A stretch of 64,000 bases of DNA from Sphingopyxis solisilvae (GTDB lineage: Bacteria; Pseudomonadota; Alphaproteobacteria; Sphingomonadales; Sphingomonadaceae). The first letter of the stretch is position 1, and each line of letters opens with the position of its first letter. Shown here piece by piece: positions 8,538-16,344 of this stretch. The stretch covers positions 1-64,000 of the forward strand of contig NZ_JADKYM010000002.1 of assembly GCF_015475875.1 (NCBI RefSeq). The letters are read 5' to 3'. The notes beneath the pieces were generated by a model that worked only from the letters and a program-made list of their open reading frames with translations, was not told the origin of the DNA and made no database searches. Position numbers and translations under genes: made by a program.

Positions 8538-9005
8538 TCAGTCGGCGGCCTGCGATTGCGGACCGCGCGCCGCGCGTTCGGCGAGGGTGGAGCGCTGGGC
8601 AGCCACCGGCCTTTTCTGCTTCGCCGCCGCCGCCGCTTCCTCGCCCAAAGTTTCGCGGGTCACCTTGTCGGCCTCCGCCGAATCATATGCGACGCCCATC
8701 ATGTCGGCGAGGCGCTGATATTCTGCGCGTTTTTCGGCGTTTCGGCGGGTCGTCTCCTTTGCGCGTGCGACCCAGTCGGCGCGAATCTCGTCGGCGCCGC
8801 GGTCCTGCTTCCAATTTTCGAAATAGATGATCTTCGGCTGTGGCTTCTCGTAGGGAATCAGATGTTCCGAAAATCCGTAAAACACGACCAGCGGAAGAAC
8901 GAGCGCCACCCCCCAGCTCGCCCAGCGATGCGGGCGCGGTTGGCGGATATAGGCCCAGAAATCCGACAGGCCGCCGCCAACATCGACAGGTTTGAACATT
9001 CGCAT
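8538..9005 (-). CDS. Hypothetical membrane-anchored protein
   Basis: This 155-residue protein has one hydrophobic segment near residues 29-48 (WGVALVLPLVVFYGF), a charged region with YFENWKQDRGADEIRADWVAR, and an Ala-rich C-terminus. That suggests an N-in, single-pass membrane protein with a periplasmic or extended helical tail. I recognise no family. It sits directly upstream of ribD (5 bp), so the two are probably co-transcribed, although nothing ties it to riboflavin. A second Met at residue 3 is an alternative start. Confidence 0.75.
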   Translation of the reverse strand: MRMFKPVDVGGGLSDFWAYIRQPRPHRWASWGVALVLPLVVFYGFSEHLIPYEKPQPKIIYFENWKQDRGADEIRADWVARAKETTRRNAEKRAEYQRLADMMGVAYDSAEADKVTRETLGEEAAAAAKQKRPVAAQRSTLAERAARGPQSQAAD

Positions 9006-9082
9006 CGGCGCAGTTTAGGCGATGCCGCGTCAATTTGCGAGGGGGTCGAAGATTGCACTGAATAGACACCAACCCGGCAACG

Positions 9083-9137
9083 ATTGCAAATTTTGCAATT
9101 ACAGATGCTCATTTCGCAGTTGCACAATTTTTTGTGC
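9083..9137. promoter_or_regulatory. Two operator-like dyads at the candidate sRNA promoter
   Basis: A perfect dyad ATTGCAAA-T-TTTGCAAT occupies 9083-9099. A second, GCACAA-TTTT-TTGTGC, occupies 9122-9137 and overlaps the presumed -35 and spacer of the small RNA promoter. The region is markedly AT-rich compared with its surroundings. The same gap also holds the upstream region of the minus-strand gene ending at 9005, so the sites could serve either side. Confidence 0.45.
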
Positions 9138-9147
9138 GCTGCAATAT
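9120..9147 (+). promoter_or_regulatory. Candidate sigma-70-type promoter of the small RNA
   Basis: TTGCAC (9120-9125) is followed after 16 bp by CAATAT (9142-9147); an alternative -10 is AATATG with a 17-bp spacer. The predicted start point falls at about 9153, exactly at the first base of a short hairpin. This is a visual match only. Confidence 0.4.
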
Positions 9148-9152
9148 GACAC

Positions 9153-9213
9153 TGCCTTTTAGGCATCCTCTCCCAAAACTTTCATGGGCCGCCCCTCGGG
9201 CGGCCCTTTTTTT
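9153..9213 (+). ncRNA. Candidate small regulatory RNA with anti-Shine-Dalgarno stretch
   Basis: From a plausible start at about 9153 the transcript would begin with a small hairpin (TGCC-TTTTA-GGCA, 9153-9165). It continues with the single-stranded pyrimidine-rich stretch TCCTCTCCC (9166-9174) and ends in a rho-independent terminator. The CCUCUCCC segment is complementary to Shine-Dalgarno sequences, a feature of several alphaproteobacterial trans-acting sRNAs. No plus-strand protein gene lies upstream within 2 kb that would need this terminator. The T-run follows only the plus-strand orientation. Length is about 61 nt. Identity as an sRNA is inference. Confidence 0.5.
9186..9213 (+). terminator. 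Rho-independent terminator
   Basis: There is a perfect 9-bp stem, GGGCCGCCC (9186-9194) with GGGCGGCCC (9198-9206), a 3-nt loop CTC and a run of seven T residues (9207-9213). It is oriented on the plus strand; the opposite direction has no T-run next to the stem. Confidence 0.85.
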
Positions 9214-9264
9214 CGACCTTTTTGGTTGAGAGTGCGATTCGCCGTTTCCGGCACGGCGCGCGAA

Positions 9265-9726
9265 TCAGTCCTGGCGCGGCAGCCGTTTCTCGAATCGCCG
9301 CACTTCGGCGATAAAGCTGCCCGGCAACGCGGTCGGCTGGCCGCTGTCGCTGTCGATATGCGCATAACCGATTTCGATGTCGGTCAGCCGGTCCGTACCC
9401 CGAAATATGCCGCAGTGGATCGTGAAGCTGGTCCGCCCGATCGCGCTGATCCGCGCCGCGATCGTGATCAACTCGTCCAGCCGCGCCGGCGAATGATAAT
9501 CGATTTCGCAATGCGTTTCACGGATGTCTGTACCATATTGGTCAAAATACGGTCCCGGTTGTCCTTCGCCGAGCGCGCGAAAATATTCGGTCACCCCGAT
9601 GTCCGCATAAACCAGATAATTGCCGTTGAAGACGATATTCTGTCCGTCGATCTCGTTGAAGCGCACGCGCACGCGCTCCTGCACGCGGAAATCGTCGAGC
9701 GGCACGGCGCTGCGCGGGTCGGTCAT
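9265..9726 (-). CDS. Acyl-CoA thioesterase, 4HBT (hotdog) family
   Basis: This 153-residue hotdog-fold protein has the 4HBT signature region RVRFNEIDGQNIVFNGNY (about residues 20-37), where the Asp is the usual catalytic position, followed by YADIGVTEYFRA. It probably hydrolyses an acyl-CoA thioester; the substrate is unknown. I chose the start at 9726 because the upstream part of the open frame overlaps the aminopeptidase gene. That gene ends only 8 bp before this ATG on the same strand, so the pair may be co-transcribed. Confidence 0.85.
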   Translation of the reverse strand: MTDPRSAVPLDDFRVQERVRVRFNEIDGQNIVFNGNYLVYADIGVTEYFRALGEGQPGPYFDQYGTDIRETHCEIDYHSPARLDELITIAARISAIGRTSFTIHCGIFRGTDRLTDIEIGYAHIDSDSGQPTALPGSFIAEVRRFEKRLPRQD

Positions 9727-9734
9727 ACGGACGC

Positions 9735-11573
9735 TCAAGCCGCGAGCGCGGCAGGCGTGCGGTCGAGCGGCGCGCAGGCGGCGGCAAGCCAGCCGCGCGT
9801 CGCCTCGTCCATCCCCGGCGCCAGCTTGTCGAACACCGCGGCGTGATAGGCGTCGAGCCAGTCGGCCTCGGTCGCCGACAACAAAGACACGTCGACCAGA
9901 TTCTGCGCGATCGGCGCGAAAGTAATCGTCTCGAACCCCAGCATCTCCTCCTCGGCGCCCGTGATGCTTTGCGGCACGACGATCACCAGATTTTCGATGC
10001 GGATGCCGAAATGCCCCGCTTTGTAATAGCCGGGCTCGTTCGACAGGATCATGCCGGCATGCAGCGGCTCCTCGGTCCCCGCCTGCCCGCCCGCGGGCTT
10101 GGCGATCCGCTGCGGCCCTTCGTGGACCGCCAGATAGGTGCCGACCCCGTGGCCGGTGCCATGCGCATAATCGACCCCGTCGGCCCACAGATATTGGCGC
10201 GCGAGAATGTCGAGCTGGCTGCCGCGCGTGCCCTTGGGGAAGCGCGCGGTGGCGAGCGCGATATGGCCTTTCAGCACCTGCGTGAAGCGGCGGCGCATTT
10301 CGGCGGTAGGGGTGCCGATCGCGATCGTGCGGGTGATGTCGGTCGTCCCATCAGCATATTGCCCGCCCGAATCGACCAGATAGAGCGTGCCCGTTTCGAT
10401 CGCGCGGTTGGTCGTCTCATCGACCTTGTAATGCGGCAGCGCGCCGTTCGGCCCCGCCGCCGAGATGGTGTCGAACGACAGATCCTTCAGCCCGCCGCCC
10501 TGCTCGCGAAATTCGCGCAGCTTCGCCGCGGCGCCCAGCTCGTCGAGCCCGCCCTGCGGCGCGACCTCCTCCGTCCATTTCAGGAAGCGCGAAACCGCGA
10601 CCCCGTCGCGGACATGCGCGGCGCGGGTGCCGCCGAGTTCGACGTCGTTCTTGATCGCCTTGGGCAGCACCGCGGGGTCGCGATGACGCTCGATCTTGGC
10701 GCCGGTCGCTTCGAGCGCGGTAAAGATCGCCGCGACCGCGCGGTCGGGATCGACCGCCACCTTCTTGCCCGCGAGATCGGCGAGCGCACCCTCGAACGCG
10801 TCGCGATCATGGATGCGCACGCTGTTGCCCAAATGCGCACGCACCGCATCGGTGATCTTTTCGGGCGCGATAAACAGGTCGGCGGTCGCATCGGCGTGCA
10901 GCAACGCAAAGGCGAGGCCGACCGGGGTGTGGCTGACGTCGGTGCCACGGATATTGAACGTCCAGGCGATCGAATCGAGCGCAGTCATCACGGTGGTGTC
11001 GAGGCTGTTGGCTTTCAGCCAGTCGGCGATGATCTCGCGCTTTTCCACCGCGCTCTGTCCGGCCAGTGTAGCATCATGGACGGTCACGACCGCGGCGCTC
11101 GGCGCGGGCTGGTCGTCCCACGCGGCATCGACCGGATTTTTATCGACCGCGACCAGTTCGGCGCCCTTCGCCGTCAGCGCCTTTTCCAGCCCGCGTGCCC
11201 AGTCGATGCTGTGCAGCCAGGGGTCATACCCGACCTTCTGCCCCGCGCTGACATGGGCGCCGAGCCATTCGGCGACACTCGACTGCGGCACCCCGACATA
11301 GTCGAACAGCGCGCCGTCGACCTGGTCGCGCACCTGCACCGTATAGCGCCCGTCGACGAACACCGCCGCCTTTTCGGGCAGCACCGCCGCGGTCCCCGCC
11401 GATCCGCCAAAGCCGGTCAGCCACGCCATGCGCTGCGCATAATCGCCGACATATTCGCTCATATGCTCGTCGCTGATCGGCACGACAAAGCCGTCGAGGC
11501 CGCGCGCGGCGAGTTCGGTGCGGACGCGGGCAAGGCGCTCGGCGTGGATTGAGCCGGGGACGGGGCTGGACAT
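9735..11573 (-). CDS. Xaa-Pro aminopeptidase (aminopeptidase P family, M24B)
   Basis: This 612-residue protein is of the long three-domain aminopeptidase P type. Two N-terminal creatinase-like domains (starting ARVRTELAARGLDGFVVP, and again near residue 165) precede the C-terminal pita-bread domain. The dimetal ligands are visible in order: Asp in LVDSGGQYADGTTDITRT (two Asp), His in GTGHGVG, Glu in LSNEPGYY and Glu in GFETITF. It removes N-terminal residues preceding proline. It lacks a signal peptide, so it is cytoplasmic. It is divergent from the secreted S9 peptidase, 68 bp away. Confidence 0.93.
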   Translation of the reverse strand: MSSPVPGSIHAERLARVRTELAARGLDGFVVPISDEHMSEYVGDYAQRMAWLTGFGGSAGTAAVLPEKAAVFVDGRYTVQVRDQVDGALFDYVGVPQSSVAEWLGAHVSAGQKVGYDPWLHSIDWARGLEKALTAKGAELVAVDKNPVDAAWDDQPAPSAAVVTVHDATLAGQSAVEKREIIADWLKANSLDTTVMTALDSIAWTFNIRGTDVSHTPVGLAFALLHADATADLFIAPEKITDAVRAHLGNSVRIHDRDAFEGALADLAGKKVAVDPDRAVAAIFTALEATGAKIERHRDPAVLPKAIKNDVELGGTRAAHVRDGVAVSRFLKWTEEVAPQGGLDELGAAAKLREFREQGGGLKDLSFDTISAAGPNGALPHYKVDETTNRAIETGTLYLVDSGGQYADGTTDITRTIAIGTPTAEMRRRFTQVLKGHIALATARFPKGTRGSQLDILARQYLWADGVDYAHGTGHGVGTYLAVHEGPQRIAKPAGGQAGTEEPLHAGMILSNEPGYYKAGHFGIRIENLVIVVPQSITGAEEEMLGFETITFAPIAQNLVDVSLLSATEADWLDAYHAAVFDKLAPGMDEATRGWLAAACAPLDRTPAALAA

Positions 11574-11641
11574 GACGGCTTCCTTGTTCCTACATCGCAG
11601 CCGAACCGGCCCATCTGGGACGATGCTGCGGGAGTTTTCTT

Positions 11642-13795
11642 ATGCGCGCTATTTGGATGTTTCTGGCCGCAATTACCACCCCGCTTGTCGCGTCCCCGGC
11701 CGCCCTTGCCGCAGAGAAAGAGAGCGAATTGACCACCATCCCCGCCGCTCCGGTCGCCGAAAAACGGCCGCATGACGTGACCTTGCACGGCAAAACGCTG
11801 TCCGATCCCTGGTTCTGGCTGCGCGATCAAAGCTACCCCGTAATCGATGACGCCGACATCCTCGATTATGTGAAGGCCGAAAACGCCTATTTCGACGCGG
11901 CGATGAAGCCCCACGCCGATCTGGTCGAAACATTGTTCCAGGAAATGAAGGGCCGGATCAAGGAGGCCGATTCGAGCGTGCCGCAAAAGGACGGCGACTG
12001 GGTCTATTGGGTCGAATATGAGGAAGGCGCCGAATACAAGAAGTGGTACAGGAAGCCGGCGGCCGGTGGTGATACCCAGCTGATCCTCGACGAGGTCGCA
12101 ATGGCGGCGGGCAAGGAATATTTCCGCCTCGCCGAAGTGTCGGTGAGCCCGAACGGCAAGCTGATGGCCTATTCGTTCGACGACAATGGGTCGGAGCGCT
12201 TCGAGGCGCGCATCCGCAACCTCGAAACGGGCGAGCTGCTCCCCGACGTGATCCCCGGCACCTTATCGTCGCTGGTGTGGACCGCGAACAACGACGCCAT
12301 TCTCTATGGCCTTGCGAACGAGAATTGGCGCACCGACAATGTCCGGCTGCACAAGCTCGGCACCCCGGTGAGCGACGATAAATTGCTCTACAAGGAAGCC
12401 GACATCGGCTTCGGCGTCGGCATCGGCAAGACCGCCGCCGACAATTATATCGTCATCGCGACGGGCGATAACGAGACGAGCGAGGTTTACCTCCTCCCCG
12501 CCGACAATCCCGAAGCGCCGATGCAGCTCGTATCGGCGCGCCAGAAGGGCCGCGAATACAGCGTCGATGAGCGCGAAGGCACGCTCTATATCCACACCAA
12601 CGACGAACACCCCAATTTCCGTGTCGCGACCGCGAGCATCGACAAGCCCGGCGAATGGAAAACGCTGATCCCCGGATCGGATCATAGCTACATCACCGGC
12701 CTGTCGATCTTTCGCGACTATTTCGTGCTGGAAGCGCGCGAGAACGGGCTCGATCAGGTCGATGTCCGCAAATATGACGCCCCGCTGACCCCCGGCCGGA
12801 TCAAATTTCCCGAAGCGACCTATGTGGCCGGGCTCGGCGACAATCCCGAATATCATCAGGACAAGCTGCGCCTTGACTATGAATCGATGGTCACCCCCGA
12901 CACCGTCTATGACTATGATCTGGCGAGCGGGACGCTCGAAACGCTGAAGGTGCAGGAAATTCCGTCCGGTTACGATTCGTCCCAATATATTACCGAATGG
13001 GTGAATCTGCCGAGCCGCGACGGCAAGACGATGATCCCCGCCTCGCTCGTCTACAAAAAGGGCATAAAGCTCGACGGCAGCGCGCCGATGCACCTCTATG
13101 CCTATGGCAGCTACGGCTACCGCGTCCCGCCGGGCTTTTCGACGACGCGTTTGAGCCTCGTCGACCGAGGGATGATCTATGCCATCGCGCATGTCCGCGG
13201 CGGCGACGATATGGGGCGCGCCTGGTATCTTGCGGGCAAGACGACCGAGCGCACCAACACGTTCAACGACTTCATTGACGTCGCAAAAGGCCTGATCGCC
13301 AAGAAATATACCAGCGCGGGCAAGATTTCGATCGAGGGCCGCTCGGCGGGCGGACAGGTGATGGGGGTTGTTTATAACGAGGCGCCCGAATTGTGGGGCG
13401 CGGTGCTCGCGGGCGTACCCTTCGTCGATGTCATCAACACGATGGTCGACGAAACGCTGCCGCTGACCCCGGGCGAATGGCCCGAATGGGGCAATCCGGT
13501 CACCGACAAGGCGGCGTTCGATTATATGCTGCGCTACAGCCCCTATGACAATGTGACGGCCAAGGCCTATCCGCCGATGCTTGTGTCGGCGGGCCTCAAC
13601 GACCCGCGCGTGACCTATTGGGAGCCCGCGAAATGGGTCGCCAAGCTCCGCGCGGCGCGGACGAACGATTCGCTCCTGCTGCTGCGCACCAACATGGGCG
13701 CGGGCCATGGCGGCAAGTCGGGCCGCTGGGGCGCGCTGCGCGAGGACGCCGAGGAGTTCGCCTTCGTGCTGACGCAGCTGGGGGTGGAGGAATAA
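11642..13795 (+). CDS. Oligopeptidase B-like S9 family serine peptidase with signal peptide
   Basis: This 717-residue peptidase has an N-terminal signal sequence (hydrophobic MFLAAITTPLVASPAALAA, cut near residue 24), a seven-bladed propeller domain and a C-terminal alpha/beta hydrolase domain. The catalytic triad is Ser568 in GRSAGG, Asp654 in GLNDPRV and His689 in GAGHGG. The LPLTPGEWPEWGNP segment is typical of oligopeptidase B (cleavage after Arg/Lys), not prolyl endopeptidase. Classical oligopeptidase B is cytosolic, so the signal peptide points to a periplasmic or secreted version. The exact specificity is inferred. Confidence 0.9.
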   Translation: MRAIWMFLAAITTPLVASPAALAAEKESELTTIPAAPVAEKRPHDVTLHGKTLSDPWFWLRDQSYPVIDDADILDYVKAENAYFDAAMKPHADLVETLFQEMKGRIKEADSSVPQKDGDWVYWVEYEEGAEYKKWYRKPAAGGDTQLILDEVAMAAGKEYFRLAEVSVSPNGKLMAYSFDDNGSERFEARIRNLETGELLPDVIPGTLSSLVWTANNDAILYGLANENWRTDNVRLHKLGTPVSDDKLLYKEADIGFGVGIGKTAADNYIVIATGDNETSEVYLLPADNPEAPMQLVSARQKGREYSVDEREGTLYIHTNDEHPNFRVATASIDKPGEWKTLIPGSDHSYITGLSIFRDYFVLEARENGLDQVDVRKYDAPLTPGRIKFPEATYVAGLGDNPEYHQDKLRLDYESMVTPDTVYDYDLASGTLETLKVQEIPSGYDSSQYITEWVNLPSRDGKTMIPASLVYKKGIKLDGSAPMHLYAYGSYGYRVPPGFSTTRLSLVDRGMIYAIAHVRGGDDMGRAWYLAGKTTERTNTFNDFIDVAKGLIAKKYTSAGKISIEGRSAGGQVMGVVYNEAPELWGAVLAGVPFVDVINTMVDETLPLTPGEWPEWGNPVTDKAAFDYMLRYSPYDNVTAKAYPPMLVSAGLNDPRVTYWEPAKWVAKLRAARTNDSLLLLRTNMGAGHGGKSGRWGALREDAEEFAFVLTQLGVEE

Positions 13796-13902
13796 TGTAC
13801 CGGTACCGCTAGCGCCGCGCGCTGCGACAGCCGTGCGACAATTCGGCACATCGGTGCGACAGCTCGCCATCACCGCCTCCCCTCCACCGAGGGAGACATG
13901 GA

Positions 13903-15342
13903 ATGCGAACAATCTCGACGGCGCGCGCTGCGGGGCTATTGGCTTTGCTGGCGGGCGCATCACCGGCAGTCGCCGAACCCGGCGCCGATGCTGCCATCAT
14001 CGCGCAACGCCTGCTCGATACGCTGCGCGACACCAACGGCGTCCCCGGCATGGGGGCGGCGGTGTGGCAGGACGGCAGGATCGTGTGGGAGGGATCAAGC
14101 GGGCTGCGCGATATCGACCGCGACCTGTCCGTTACGCGCGATACGCTGTTCCGCCTTGCCAGCGTATCCAAACTGTTCACCGTCACCGCCGCCGCCAAGC
14201 TTGCCGAAGCGGGCAGGCTCGACCTTGACGCACCGGTGCAGGCGCAGTTGCCCTGGCTCGGCGCGCGCTGGCCCGCGATCACCCCGCGCCAGCTCGCCGC
14301 GCATACATCGGGGTTGCCGCATTATCAGGCCATCGATGCGGATCGCGGATCGCGCCATTACGCTACCGGGCGTGACGCGGTCGCCATCTTTGCCGAACGC
14401 GACCTGCTGAGCCCGCCGGGAACCGCCTACAGCTATTCATCATGGGGCTATACCTTGCTCGGTGCGCTGGTCGAAGAAAAGGCCGGGCGCCCCTTCACGG
14501 ATTATGTGAGCGAGGAGGTAGCGCCGGGCATCGCGATCCGCGCCGACGCGACGAACAGTGATAATCCCGACGCCTCGCGCGCCTATGGGTTCGATGCGGG
14601 TCGGGTGGTCGAGATGCCGCGCCATGATTTCAGCTACACTTGGGGTGGCGGCGGCTTAAGCGGCACCGCGAGCGCGGTCGCGAGCTTCGGCGGGCGGATG
14701 ATCGACGGCCGCGTCGTGCGCCCGCAAACCTTCGACGCAATGCTGGTCCCGGTACAGCTGGCCAGCGGCGAAGCGGCCGGAGAAGATGATTATCGCGTCG
14801 GCTTCGGGTGGCGGATCGGTTCCGATGCCGACGGCGCGCCATTCCTGTTCCACAATGGCGTCACGCAGGGCGCGCGCAGCACGCTCGGGCTGTGGCGCGG
14901 CGAGCGCATTGCGGTCAGCCTGCTTTCCAACGCCGCGTGGGTGTCGCGCATGGAACCCACTGCGCAGATGATCGCGGCACCATTTCGTCCCGTCCCGGCG
15001 GGGCTCGTTTCAGCGCCCTGCCCCCTCGAAGCGCGGAATTACAGCGGCACGTTTGGCGACGCCGCGGTTGAAGGCGTTGTCCGCTTCCGGATCGAGCGGG
15101 GCTTGTGCGTCGGTACCGCGGAACAGCATCCCGCGATACTGGCCTATTTCGGCACCGCGATGCAGCGCAGTGACGCGCCGCTGACGATCATCGGGCTCGA
15201 GTCCAAAGGCGGACTGAGCCGCGCGGGGATCGTCAATCCGTTCGGCATTGCCGATCTTCGCGCGCAAGCCGATGGCAGCTTTGCCGCCGACGTCACCGCA
15301 ACACGGCGACTGGTTCTGCGTTTCGATCAGCCGGGCAAATAG
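13903..15342 (+). CDS. Serine hydrolase of the beta-lactamase (class C / esterase EstB-like) family
   Basis: This 479-residue protein has a signal peptide (cleavage near AVAEP, residues 22-25), a penicillin-binding-protein-like domain and a C-terminal extension. The catalytic S-x-x-K is S87-V-S-K90; the second motif position is the Y176-S-Y-S-S region; HTSGLPHY (about residue 136) is typical of the family. Such periplasmic enzymes hydrolyse esters, D-peptides or beta-lactams; the substrate cannot be told, and calling it a resistance enzyme would be unjustified. It overlaps the end of the convergent HAD gene by 16 bp. Confidence 0.88.
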   Translation: MRTISTARAAGLLALLAGASPAVAEPGADAAIIAQRLLDTLRDTNGVPGMGAAVWQDGRIVWEGSSGLRDIDRDLSVTRDTLFRLASVSKLFTVTAAAKLAEAGRLDLDAPVQAQLPWLGARWPAITPRQLAAHTSGLPHYQAIDADRGSRHYATGRDAVAIFAERDLLSPPGTAYSYSSWGYTLLGALVEEKAGRPFTDYVSEEVAPGIAIRADATNSDNPDASRAYGFDAGRVVEMPRHDFSYTWGGGGLSGTASAVASFGGRMIDGRVVRPQTFDAMLVPVQLASGEAAGEDDYRVGFGWRIGSDADGAPFLFHNGVTQGARSTLGLWRGERIAVSLLSNAAWVSRMEPTAQMIAAPFRPVPAGLVSAPCPLEARNYSGTFGDAAVEGVVRFRIERGLCVGTAEQHPAILAYFGTAMQRSDAPLTIIGLESKGGLSRAGIVNPFGIADLRAQADGSFAADVTATRRLVLRFDQPGK

Positions 15343-15953
15343 CCGCGCGCGACCAGAGCGCGTTCGAGCATCGCCGCGCCGCCAAACAAATGGCCGGCGA
15401 TGCCGACCGATTCAGCGCCCGCGACATTCGCCGCCACATCATCTACGAACAGCGCGCCTGCGGGGTCGATGTCGAAGCGCTCGAGCGCGAGACGGTAGAT
15501 CGCGGGGTCGGGCTTCATCATTTTTTCGGTGCCCGACACGATGATATCGCGGAAGCGATCGAAGATCGGCTGGGTCGGACGGAAGCCTTCCCAAAATTCA
15601 TGGCCGAAATTGGTGATCGCAAACAGCGGCACGCCCGCGGCATTGAGCCGCTCGACCAGTTCGAGGCTGCCCGGCATCGGCCCGGGGATCGTCTCGTTGA
15701 AGCGCGCGGCATAGGCGTCGATCAGCGGCGCATGGCCGGGAAAGTCGGCCTTGAGCTCGGGCAGCATCTCGGCGAGCGGGCGCCCGGCGTCGTGCTGAAA
15801 ATGCCATTCGGGCGTGACGACGTTGGTCACGAACCATTCGAGTTCGTCCCGGTCGTCGATCAGCTTGGCAAACAGGTGGCGCAGGTCCCAGTCGAACAGG
15901 ACGCGGCCGACATCGAAGATTACGCTTTGGCGAATCATAGGCTTTCCAGACAC
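15327..15953 (-). CDS. HAD family hydrolase (HAD-IA, YihX-like)
   Basis: This 208-residue protein has the HAD core: motif I FDVGRVLFDWD near residues 13-23, in which the second Asp of the usual DxD is Gly as in the YihX-type group, motif II ITNFG, the Lys in KMMKPDP and motif IV FVDDVAANV. It is likely a small-molecule phosphatase in the cytoplasm; the substrate is unknown. MIRQSV, five codons in, is an alternative start. The tail overlaps the convergent beta-lactamase-fold gene. Confidence 0.87.
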   Translation of the reverse strand: MSGKPMIRQSVIFDVGRVLFDWDLRHLFAKLIDDRDELEWFVTNVVTPEWHFQHDAGRPLAEMLPELKADFPGHAPLIDAYAARFNETIPGPMPGSLELVERLNAAGVPLFAITNFGHEFWEGFRPTQPIFDRFRDIIVSGTEKMMKPDPAIYRLALERFDIDPAGALFVDDVAANVAGAESVGIAGHLFGGAAMLERALVARGYLPG

Positions 15954-16035
15954 GCGAAAGCGCCGCCGGAAGCATCCGACGGCGTCACGCTTACTCGCAA
16001 ATGCACGCGGGGCGAAAAAAGCCCCGGCAGGACAA

Positions 16036-16161
16036 TCAGCCCTGGCGCGCCTTGAAGCGGCGGTTGGTCTTGTTGATCACATAAGTGCGGCCACGGCGGC
16101 GGATAACGCGGTTATCCCGGTGGCGGTCCTTCAGCGACTTCAGGCTGTTGCGAATCTTCAT
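16036..16161 (-). CDS. rpmJ: 50S ribosomal protein L36 (bL36), zinc-independent short form
   Basis: The 41-residue product begins [17 protein letters not shown] and ends RRFKARQG. It is very basic and lacks all four Cys/His zinc ligands of the C+ form, so it is the zinc-independent L36 type. Such small genes are often missed by ORF callers. It stands alone downstream of rpoN on the same strand, away from the spc operon where rpmJ sits in many bacteria. A possible -35 TTGACT lies at 16227-16232 (minus strand), with a -10 CATAGT at 16206-16211. Confidence 0.95.
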   Translation of the reverse strand: MKIRNSLKSLKDRHRDNRVIRRRGRTYVINKTNRRFKARQG

Positions 16162-16252
16162 GGTTCTTGTCCGTAAATCTTGGCGTGTTGACGCGAAGCG
16201 GCGCAACTATGGGGAAGCGGGTAAAAAGTCAACCGGCTGCCGGCGAGAAAAC

Positions 16253-16336
16253 GTCGCCCCCGCGAAGGCGGGGCCGTCGTCGGGCTTGCGCGACACCGCT
16301 GCGTATACCTCCAGCGGCCCCCACCTACCCGGGGGC
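16253..16336. repeat. G+C-rich hairpins between rpmJ and rpoN
   Basis: Two short inverted repeats lie in the 183-bp gap: CCCCGC-GAAG-GCGGGG (16258-16273) and GCCCCC with GGGGGC (16317-16322 and 16331-16336). Neither is followed by a T-run on the minus strand, so they are not classic terminators for rpoN. The first has the form of a hairpin unit common in sphingomonad intergenic DNA, by recollection. Confidence 0.5.
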
Positions 16337-16344
16337 GACCGATC

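Noticed and set aside
9265-10188. Extended thioesterase frame beyond 9726
   Set aside because: The extra N-terminal part overlaps the end of the aminopeptidase P gene in another frame; the hotdog domain starts after MTDPRS.
13903-15342. Antibiotic-resistance beta-lactamase
   Set aside because: The S-x-x-K fold is shared with esterases and D-peptidases, and there is no class C-specific YxN; resistance cannot be claimed.
16000-16035. Terminator downstream of rpmJ
   Set aside because: A GGGGC/GCCCC pair with a T-rich loop exists, but the T-run lies within the loop and not after the stem, so it is not a convincing rho-independent terminator.
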